A stretch of DNA of 8,720 nt from an uncultured Succinivibrio sp. GTDB taxonomy: Bacteria; Pseudomonadota; Gammaproteobacteria; Enterobacterales; Succinivibrionaceae. The translations under genes and the position numbers were made by a program. Numbering within the stretch: the first letter of the stretch is position 1; every line of letters starts with the position of its first letter. This document shows positions 1 to 4,923 of this stretch, piece after piece. Under the pieces are notes generated by a model. It was not told the DNA's origin and did not search any database. It was given only the letters and a program-made list of their open reading frames with translations. The DNA is taken from the NCBI GenBank assembly GCA_900767695.1, contig CAAGAC010000074.1:1-8720 (forward strand). The letters run 5' to 3'.

Positions 1-393
1 CACATCTGCCGCGGCAACTTCCGCTCGACCTGGTTCTCCTCGGGCGGCTACGAGCCGGTTGCCGAGCTGCTCTTCGGGCACTGCAACGTCGACGGCTTCT
101 TCCTCGAGTACGACTCCGACCGCGCCGGCGACTTCAAGCCGCTGCGCTTCATCAAGGATCAGACCGTGGTGCTCGGCCTCATCACCTCGAAGTTCCCCGA
201 GCTTGAGGACGAGGAGATGGTAAAGGGCCGCATAAAGGAGGCCTCGCAGTACGTGCCGCTTGAGAGGCTCTGCCTCTCCACCCAGTGCGGCTTCTCCTCA
301 ACCGAGGAGGGCAACAAGCTCACTCAGGAGCAGCAGTGGGACAAGCTCAAGCTGGTCGTCAAGATCGCAAAGGAAGTCTGGAAGGACGCCTGA
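1..393 (+). CDS. Cobalamin-independent methionine synthase-like protein (YxjG/YxjH type), C-terminal 130 residues
   Basis: The 5' part lies outside the window; frame 1 is open from base 1 to the TGA at 391-393, with a TAA directly after it. The fragment starts with HICRGNF and contains WFSSGGYEPV, FFLEYD and LSTQCGFSSTEEGN. This pattern is typical of the short (about 370 residues) MetE-related proteins of the YxjG/YxjH group. The zinc ligands of MetE-type enzymes (His-x-Cys, Glu, Cys) can be placed at fragment residues H1, C3, E36 and C96, so the metal site looks intact. MetE enzymes move a methyl group from a folate to homocysteine through zinc-bound thiolate in the cytoplasm. For the YxjG group the exact methyl donor is less certain, so I make no specific substrate claim. 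The gene converges on the minus-strand gene at 599-2143, with a terminator block between them. Confidence 0.88.
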   Translation, partial: HICRGNFRSTWFSSGGYEPVAELLFGHCNVDGFFLEYDSDRAGDFKPLRFIKDQTVVLGLITSKFPELEDEEMVKGRIKEASQYVPLERLCLSTQCGFSSTEEGNKLTQEQQWDKLKLVVKIAKEVWKDA

Positions 394-432
394 TAAAGGC
401 GGGCTAATCCCACTCCTGAATGAAATGAATAG

Positions 433-451
433 TGCAAGGCGCAGCCTTGCA
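433..451. repeat. Small perfect hairpin downstream of the methionine synthase-like gene
   Basis: TGCAAGGC (433-440) and GCCTTGCA (444-451) form a perfect 8-bp stem with a 3-nt loop. No T run follows, so it is not a terminator by itself. It stands directly before the two terminator hairpins and may act with them or protect the mRNA 3' end. Confidence 0.5.
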
Positions 452-454
452 GTC

Positions 455-488
455 AAAAGCCCCGGAGCCTGCGCCCCGGGGCTTTTTT
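455..488. terminator. Factor-independent terminator, probably bidirectional
   Basis: AAAAGCCCCGG (455-465) pairs perfectly with CCGGGGCTTTT (476-486) around a 10-nt loop. TTTTTT (483-488) ends the plus-strand version, and the A run at 455-458 gives a UUUU tail to minus-strand transcripts. It therefore suits both the gene ending at 393 and the converging gene ending at 599. This is seen directly in the sequence. Confidence 0.85.
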
Positions 489-489
489 G

Positions 490-512
490 AGCCCGGCTCC
501 TGCCGGGCTTTT
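490..512 (+). terminator. Second, tandem factor-independent terminator
   Basis: AGCCCGGC (490-497) pairs with GCCGGGCT (502-509) around the loop TCCT, followed by a short T run to 512. It sits 1 nt after the T run of the first terminator and looks like a backup. Read on the minus strand, its stem is not followed directly by U, so it probably works mainly in the plus direction. Confidence 0.75.
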
Positions 513-598
513 GCCTGCCTGTCATCTCATGCCAGCCTGCCCTCATGCGGGCTTCTGCTCAAGCCCAGTTGGGAGGGATTGCAAGGCATCGCCTGATC

Positions 599-2143
599 TC
601 AGGCTTTCCCCTCGGTTCTTGAGATCTCGAGGAAGCGATCCATCTCAGGCAGCGTGATGAGCTCGCTGTCCAGGAAGATCCTGGAGGACGACTCGATGGC
701 GTCGGTGAGCGCGGTCCTCTCAAAAATCCCGCTCACGCAGTTCCCGACCATGGTCGCGTCCATCGCGCGCAGCGCGGCGGCAGCCTCGGTGCGCGATACC
801 TTGCGGTCAAGCGCCCTTGAGGCCTCGCCTGCCGTGATCGAGAGAGCAAGATCGGCAAGGTAGCCAACTGACGCTGCGAAGGATGACTTCTCCGAGGGCG
901 TGTAGGCCGAGGAGATCTTGGTGCAGAGCGGGCACAGCGGCGTGTCCTGGCGGTAGAGCGCCTGATCCTCGATGCGGGAGATCACGAGCTGGGCGCACTC
1001 CTGATTGGAGAGCGCCTCCTCGAACTCGTCTGTCGATGCCGCGACATAGCCGTCGTAGCGCGCCTCCTTCGAGCTTGAGTACTCGTAGTCCGCCACCGCG
1101 CCGCGGGCGCGGTGGCGCAGCTGCGCCTCGCGAAGCAGCGGATCGAATACCGCGACCATCCTCCCGCTGCCGTCGTCAAGGTGCTCGGAGTGGCAGATGG
1201 GGCCGCCGCCAGTGCTGGGATAGGGCGGGATCGCGGTCTTGAGGCTGCCGCTTGCAAGATCCCTCCAGGGCGCGTCCGGATCGGAGGCCCACTTGCGGAT
1301 CTTTTTCTGGAGATCGGTAACCGGCTCTGCCCTGACGCTAAGAAAGCGCGGGGAAAGGCTGCCCATCGAGGGAGTCCTGCCATCGCCTGAGATGGCCTCA
1401 AGCCTGGCGTCATTGCCGGCGTAGGCCTTGGCAAGATCCGACAGCGCCTCATCGGAAAGCGCTGCCCCGCCCTCAAGCTCGCATGAAAGCGGAACGCCCA
1501 GTCCGTCGCGCCACACGCGCATCGTGCAGCCGTCATCGTCAATGGCGTCGCAGACGAGGCTTTGGCGTGAAACGTGTTTCGATCCGATGAGTCCTGATGC
1601 GAAGGCGGTCGCGAGATCGGATGCGCACAGCACGGCCTGGCTGAGGCTCCCTGCAATGCTGCCCGTGCCGCTGTGCTTCATCCCGAGGAAGGGGCTTGCC
1701 CTGCCCCTGGCGCCAAGCGACAGGGCCTTCTCGCAGACGCAGCGGATCAGGATCTCAAGAAGCTCGCCCTTGTCGTGGCAGGAGGCCTTCTCAATGGCCT
1801 CCTTCGCAAGGGGGCCAAATCCCGCGCTGTAGAGCGCCCTCTGCAGGATGATCCATCCTGCGTTGAAGATCCTCGCCTGCCCCTGCTCGTAGCGCTTCCC
1901 CGCAGGCGAGGTGACCTGGGCGGTCCTGGGCAGCGCGTGGCTGCGCTTCTGCTTCGTGAGCATGGCCACATGCTCGCGGCACCACTTCTCGACGTCGGCA
2001 TCGGCTCCGAGCTTCTTCTTGAGCTCCTCTTCAGTGCCGAGCCTCTCGATGGTCCTGGTCGACACGGCGCCGTTCTCCTTGCGGTAGCTCTCGGCCACGT
2101 AGTAGGTGGTGGCGCGCCCGGTCCTGAGGATCCTGAGCTTCAT
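599..2143 (-). CDS. IS1634-type transposase relative, 514 aa, core probably degenerate
   Basis: The ATG start has a strong AGGGAGG-type ribosome site at 2148-2154. The N-terminus (ATTYYVAESYRKENG, then STRTIERLG) matches the usual opening of IS1634-family transposases. Three further blocks fit the family: MRVWRDGLGVPLSCEL (208-223), which follows the first catalytic strand; RFLSV...KKIRKWASDPDAPWR (266-294); and ARYDGYVAASTD (361-372), before the final catalytic Glu. Candidate DDE residues are D199 (LVCDAID), D254 (SGDGR) and E392 (RIED). About 20 residues normally found between the first Asp and the GL.xD.xGxPL block are missing, removing the YFE and SKExRPxP segment, and the C-terminal K...RPVY motif has eroded. 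The frame is nonetheless open over 514 codons, near the family's usual 450-600. Family membership is an inference from remembered motifs and fairly secure. Loss of transposition activity is likely but untested. No terminal inverted repeats were found by eye. Confidence 0.75.
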   Translation of the reverse strand: MKLRILRTGRATTYYVAESYRKENGAVSTRTIERLGTEEELKKKLGADADVEKWCREHVAMLTKQKRSHALPRTAQVTSPAGKRYEQGQARIFNAGWIILQRALYSAGFGPLAKEAIEKASCHDKGELLEILIRCVCEKALSLGARGRASPFLGMKHSGTGSIAGSLSQAVLCASDLATAFASGLIGSKHVSRQSLVCDAIDDDGCTMRVWRDGLGVPLSCELEGGAALSDEALSDLAKAYAGNDARLEAISGDGRTPSMGSLSPRFLSVRAEPVTDLQKKIRKWASDPDAPWRDLASGSLKTAIPPYPSTGGGPICHSEHLDDGSGRMVAVFDPLLREAQLRHRARGAVADYEYSSSKEARYDGYVAASTDEFEEALSNQECAQLVISRIEDQALYRQDTPLCPLCTKISSAYTPSEKSSFAASVGYLADLALSITAGEASRALDRKVSRTEAAAALRAMDATMVGNCVSGIFERTALTDAIESSSRIFLDSELITLPEMDRFLEISRTEGKA

Positions 2144-2168
2144 TCTTCCTCCCTAGCCTGCGCGCTCC

Positions 2169-2198
2169 ATGGCGCGGGCAAGGCAGTGCCCGCGCCAT
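2169..2198 (-). repeat. Strong 12-bp hairpin just upstream of the 514-residue gene
   Basis: ATGGCGCGGGCA (2169-2180) and TGCCCGCGCCAT (2187-2198) pair perfectly around a 6-nt loop. The hairpin ends 14 nt before the ribosome site of the gene at 599-2143, within its probable 5' leader. No T run follows on either strand, so it is not a classical terminator. A role in limiting read-through expression, or in mRNA stability, is inference. Confidence 0.7.
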
Positions 2199-2225
2199 TG
2201 AACGCGCTCTTGCGTTGTAATGGAT

Positions 2226-2240
2226 TGCGCCCATGGCGCA
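2226..2240. repeat. Short palindrome TGCGCC-CAT-GGCGCA
   Basis: Perfect 6-bp arms around a 3-nt centre, in the leader or promoter region of the 514-residue gene. It could be an operator or a small RNA hairpin. Nothing further can be said from sequence. Confidence 0.4.
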
Positions 2241-2301
2241 TATTGAATGATGGAACGCCCATGTTAACTGCGCAACTTCAAGTCCGCGCAGATGGGGAAA
2301 T

Positions 2302-2359
2302 GGCGCCAGGACTGCACCTGGCGCCTGGCTCTTACGGTACTGGGGCGCCCTGATGGCGC
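2302..2359 (-). terminator. Possible weak terminator after the 388-residue Sel1 gene
   Basis: Read on the minus strand, a small hairpin (GCGCC arms at 2345-2349 and 2355-2359) starts 1 nt after the TAA of the gene at 2361-3527. It is followed by a strong 9-bp perfect hairpin: GGCGCCAGG at 2302-2310 pairs with CCTGGCGCC at 2317-2325 around a 6-nt loop. Only ATTT then C follows in the RNA, so a classical U tract is missing. It may be a weak or factor-assisted terminator, or a 3'-end stabiliser that lets some transcripts continue into the 514-residue gene. Confidence 0.45.
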
Positions 2360-2360
2360 T

Positions 2361-3527
2361 TTAGTTGCACCAGTCCTTTGAGAGCTTGCAGGCAAGCTCC
2401 CTGTAGGCGCCTGACTTCACCAGATCCTGAGGCACGCCGTCGCCGGCGCCGTACATCTCGGAGAGAGCGCCGCAGCCTGATCCCGAGCCAAGGCCGCAGG
2501 CCTTGGCAAAGAACGAGGCGGCCTCCTCCATCGAGCGGGCCACGCCCTCGCCCTTGGAGTAGGAGACGGCGAGGTTGTAGCACCCGTCCGCAAGATCGAG
2601 CCTGCAGGCCCTGCGGTAGAGCGAGGCCGCGGCGACCTTGTCCTCATCGACTCCATCGCCCTCGTCGTACTTGACGCCGAGGCTGTGGCAGCCGCGGGCG
2701 CTGCCAAGGCGGCAGCTCTCGTTGTAAAGCCCGAGCGCCTGCGCCTTGTCCTTGTCGATCCCGTCTCCCTGGTCGAGCATCTGCCCTAGGTTGTAGCAGC
2801 CCGAGGCATTGCCGCCATCGCAGGCCTTCCTGTAGAGGGAGGACGCCTTCTGCTTGTCCTGCCTGAAGCCGCGCCCATCGTCATAGCGGCCGCCTAAGGC
2901 CAGGCAGGCATCGGCCTGGCCCATGGAGCAGGCCTTTTCAAAGAGCGAGGCGGACTTTCTTTCAGCGGCGGGAGAGGTCTTGTCGGCATCGAGGAGCCTG
3001 CCTAGGCCAAAGCACCCGTCGGCGCTGCCGCCGTCGCAGGCCTTCTTATAGAGCGCGGCGGCCTCCTTCATGCCGCTCTCGCCCTTGCGCTCGCTCATCA
3101 CGCCCAGGTTGTAGCATCCGTCCGGAACCTTGAGATCGCAGGATCTGGAGTAGAGATCCTCGGCGCGCCTCAAGTCCTGATCCATGCCCTCGCCGTTCTC
3201 GCACATGAGCGCAAGATCGTAGCAGCCAGCCCCCTCGCCAGCCTCGCAGGCCATGGCGTAGAGCCTTGCAGCCTCGCTGTCGTCAGGAGGCACGCCCACG
3301 CCGTCGTCAAGCTGGCGGGCAAGCCTCAGGCACGACTCCATCGAGCCAAGATCGCATCCTGCCTTGAAGTACCCCGCCGCCCTGGCAGTGCCCTTGACGG
3401 CATCGCCTGCGCTCAGGCACTCCTGCGCGCTCTGGCATGCGGCGTCACCCTTGGCATCGCCATTGTCCTGGGCGAGTGATGCAAGCGGGATGGCAAGGAG
3501 CAGAGCAAGTGCGGTGCTGCGCTTCAT
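2361..3527 (-). CDS. Secreted Sel1-like repeat protein, Cys-paired (Hcp type), 388 aa
   Basis: A signal peptide is clear (MKRSTALALLLAIPLASLA, likely cleaved before QDNG), giving an exported product. The rest is a chain of about ten Sel1-like helical hairpins of roughly 36 residues. Each follows the pattern 'A..LY..AC..G...GCYNLG..Y..G.GV..D'. At least nine units carry a C-x7-C pair (for example CDLGSMESC, CEAGEGAGC and CDGGSADGC); there is a C-x5-C variant at the N-terminus and a C-x6-C one at the C-terminus. In Helicobacter Hcp proteins such pairs form one disulfide per repeat, so a rigid oxidised solenoid in the periplasm or outside the cell is expected. Solenoids of this type bind proteins; no partner is visible. 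The ATG at 3525-3527 was chosen over one 18 codons upstream because AGGGAGG stands 9 nt before it and the signal peptide starts there. It lies 19 nt after the TIGR04076 gene, probably in one operon. Confidence 0.88.
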   Translation of the reverse strand: MKRSTALALLLAIPLASLAQDNGDAKGDAACQSAQECLSAGDAVKGTARAAGYFKAGCDLGSMESCLRLARQLDDGVGVPPDDSEAARLYAMACEAGEGAGCYDLALMCENGEGMDQDLRRAEDLYSRSCDLKVPDGCYNLGVMSERKGESGMKEAAALYKKACDGGSADGCFGLGRLLDADKTSPAAERKSASLFEKACSMGQADACLALGGRYDDGRGFRQDKQKASSLYRKACDGGNASGCYNLGQMLDQGDGIDKDKAQALGLYNESCRLGSARGCHSLGVKYDEGDGVDEDKVAAASLYRRACRLDLADGCYNLAVSYSKGEGVARSMEEAASFFAKACGLGSGSGCGALSEMYGAGDGVPQDLVKSGAYRELACKLSKDWCN

Positions 3528-3536
3528 GTTAGGTGG

Positions 3537-3543
3537 CCTCCCT
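3537..3543 (-). promoter_or_regulatory. Ribosome binding site AGGGAGG that sets the start of the 388-residue Sel1 gene
   Basis: Read on the minus strand, AGGGAGG ends 9 nt before the ATG at 3525-3527 and lies in the 19-nt gap after the upstream gene. The longer possible reading frame, from 3581, would place this site inside coding sequence and put 18 extra residues before the signal peptide. Confidence 0.7.
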
Positions 3544-3546
3544 ATG

Positions 3547-3975
3547 TCAGACCTGCCTTGAGGGGATGTCCAGACGCTCAATCTTGAAGATGACCGGCCT
3601 GGTGCCGTCGTTGCAGCAGGCGATCATGACGCGGTCGTCGCGAGTCCAGCCGTGCATGATGCTGCCGCCCTGGAGCCCCGTGTAGATGTAGCGGCTGATG
3701 GCGTCCCACGCCTCGGCGCAGAACGGCACGCCCTCGCTGCCGCAGTGCATGGTGCCGGGAGACTCAAGGCACCCCTCGTCGGGCGTGCCGTCCTTGACCC
3801 TGGTGCCGGCGCCGCAGTGCCAGTAGTCGTCGCGCTCGTCGTTGCGCTGGAAGATGAACTCGTCGCCCACATAGTAGCAGGGGCACTTGCCGCTGTCGGG
3901 AACCTTGAGGTACTCCTTCTGGAGATCGGGGTAGAGCTTCTTGTCGATGACGGTGACCTTGACGCGGTGTTCCAT
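3547..3975 (-). CDS. TIGR04076-family protein, Cys-rich, 142 aa
   Basis: Small cytoplasmic-looking protein with no signal peptide or membrane segment. The sequence MEHRVKVTVIDKK..YPDLQKEYL, then GDEFIFQRNDERDDYW, FCAEAWDAISRYIYTGLQGG and MIACCNDGTRPVIFKIER, is recognisable as the TIGR04076 family. The biochemical function of this family is not established as far as I know. Nine Cys are spread through it: C31, C33, C54, C69, C78, C86, C120 and C121 are the notable ones by position, with CPC and CC doublets. With His53 and His77 this suggests a metal or redox role, which is inference. The start at 3973-3975 was chosen because AGGAG sits 7 nt upstream; an ATG eight codons earlier would lie before that site. 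It has its own AT-rich promoter region and is followed after 19 nt by a secreted Sel1 gene. Confidence 0.85.
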   Translation of the reverse strand: MEHRVKVTVIDKKLYPDLQKEYLKVPDSGKCPCYYVGDEFIFQRNDERDDYWHCGAGTRVKDGTPDEGCLESPGTMHCGSEGVPFCAEAWDAISRYIYTGLQGGSIMHGWTRDDRVMIACCNDGTRPVIFKIERLDIPSRQV

Positions 3976-3982
3976 GGAGGTG

Positions 3983-3987
3983 CTCCT
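3983..3987 (-). promoter_or_regulatory. Ribosome binding site AGGAG that sets the TIGR04076 start
   Basis: AAAAAGGAG, read on the minus strand, ends 7 nt before the ATG at 3973-3975. This rules against the longer frame starting at 3999 and makes the protein 142 residues. Confidence 0.7.
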
Positions 3988-4000
3988 TTTTAATAGCAAC

Positions 4001-4025
4001 TATTTGTTATATTAAGTATTTGTTG
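4001..4025. repeat. Direct repeat TATTTGTT, 16-bp period, in the promoter island
   Basis: TATTTGTT occurs at 4001-4008 and again at 4017-4024, spanning the -10 region. A small inverted repeat, AATAG-CAA-CTATT, lies at 3992-4004 next to the first copy. Together these give a dense set of possible regulator sites in a short 5' region. Confidence 0.35.
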
Positions 4026-4036
4026 AATATATTCAA
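4009..4036 (-). promoter_or_regulatory. Candidate sigma-70 promoter for the TIGR04076-Sel1 operon
   Basis: The region 3987-4036 is strongly AT-rich in an otherwise GC-rich window. On the minus strand TTGAAT (4031-4036) could be a -35 element and TAATAT (4009-4014) a -10 element, with a 16-bp spacer. An alternative -10, TATAAC at 4006-4011, is closer to consensus but leaves a 19-bp spacer. The assignment is by eye. Confidence 0.5.
4023..4036. promoter_or_regulatory. Perfect 14-bp palindrome overlapping the candidate -35 (possible operator)
   Basis: TTGAATATATTCAA reads identically on both strands. It overlaps the proposed -35 of the TIGR04076-Sel1 operon, a position where a dimeric regulator would block or help polymerase. 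Which regulator binds is unknown. AT-rich palindromes can occur by chance in an AT-rich island. Confidence 0.45.
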
Positions 4037-4227
4037 GGGCGGCGCGGCTTGAGGATCGCGTCCCCGGAGACAGGCCAGAGCCTAGACGCTTTCTGAACAT
4101 GGATCAGGCATGGCCTGTAGCCTGCCTGCTCCTTCCTTGTCCCAGGCCGAAAGTCCCGGCCGCCTGGCTATCTTCGCTTCCTGATGCCTGAGGCCGGACC
4201 CTTCCCTGCCAGTTCCCGCCAGGCGGA
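4037..4227. other. Intergenic spacer between the 223-residue Sel1 gene and the TIGR04076 promoter
   Basis: No credible gene. It contains a bulged hairpin at 4142-4167 (CCAGG-CCG arm pairing with CGG and CCTGG) and a small perfect one at 4105-4117 (CAGGC-ATG-GCCTG). Neither is followed by a T run on the minus strand, so no clear terminator for the upstream gene is visible and read-through into the TIGR04076 gene is possible. Confidence 0.5.
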
Positions 4228-4899
4228 CTACTTTTCGATGCCGCCTGCAGCGGCCCTCTCGCGATCTCCGGCAGGGGTCTTGCTTGTGTGGCTGCCCTTG
4301 TGAGCGTACTCGTCTGCGAGGATCTGGCTCTTCCTGACGCCCTCGCCCTTTCCGTACATCCCGCCAAGCAAGATGCAGCCGTTGTAGTCGTTTAAGGTGC
4401 AGGCCCTGCCGTAGAACCTTGCCGCCTCCTTGAGATCCTTTCCAATCGAGCCGTCGTGAAAGAGGTTTCCAAGATCCCCGCAGCCCTTGCCCTCGCCAAG
4501 CTCGCAGGCCTTGCGGTAGTAGGACGCCGCGGCCTTGGGATCGGCCTTCACGCCCTTGCCGAGATCATGGAGGAATCCAAGGTTCGTGCAGGCGACGCTG
4601 TAGTTGAGCTTGCAGGCGCTCTCCCAGGCCGAGGCGGCCCTCTGGCAGCGCCCCTCGTGGTAGAGCATGAGGCCCAGCCTGAAGCAGGACTCCGCGCTAT
4701 TGAGCGCGCATCCCCTTGTGTACATGTCAAAGGCCTTGGGCAGATCCTGCACGACCTTGTCGCCATGCTCGTAGCCGCAGCCTGCGGCAAGGCACGAGCT
4801 TGAATTGCCGGCCTCGCACATCTCGTCGATCTTGGAGGCGGACGCCTGCTGCGCCGCCATGAGCGCGGCGCAGAGCGCCGCGGCAATGAGCGTTCTCAT
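4228..4899 (-). CDS. Secreted Sel1-like repeat protein, Cys-paired, 223 aa
   Basis: The signal peptide MRTLIAAALCAALMAAQQASA is followed by a likely cut before SKID; the Cys at position 10 is not in a lipobox context. About five Sel1-type units follow, with C-x7-C pairs CEAGNSSSC, CALNSAESC, CKLNYSVAC, CELGEGKGC and CTLNDYNGC, plus extra single Cys at GCGYE and GRC. The last unit runs into a short polar tail (HKGSHTSKTPAGDRER) without Cys. The expected product is a small disulfide-stapled solenoid in the periplasm or outside the cell. The start is supported by GAGG (4908-4911) 8 nt upstream. It lies 24 nt after the 464-residue Sel1 gene, so the two are probably one operon and may have arisen by duplication followed by strong divergence. 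The ligand is unknown. Confidence 0.87.
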   Translation of the reverse strand: MRTLIAAALCAALMAAQQASASKIDEMCEAGNSSSCLAAGCGYEHGDKVVQDLPKAFDMYTRGCALNSAESCFRLGLMLYHEGRCQRAASAWESACKLNYSVACTNLGFLHDLGKGVKADPKAAASYYRKACELGEGKGCGDLGNLFHDGSIGKDLKEAARFYGRACTLNDYNGCILLGGMYGKGEGVRKSQILADEYAHKGSHTSKTPAGDRERAAAGGIEK

Positions 4900-4923
4900 T
4901 GAAGGAACCTCGCCTTTAAATCC

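Noticed and set aside
591..604. GCCTGA-TC-TCAGGC palindrome at the end of the 514-residue gene
   Set aside because: The 2-nt loop is too tight for a good hairpin and no T run follows; it includes the stop codon and is probably chance.
1673..2353. 226-codon plus-strand frame across the 514-residue gene and its leader
   Set aside because: It overlaps a gene with clear IS1634 motifs on the other strand, runs through the hairpin-rich leader, and shows no family features.
4142..4167. Hairpin after the 223-residue Sel1 gene as a terminator
   Set aside because: The stem is bulged and no T run follows on the minus strand, so it was noted only as a structure in the spacer.
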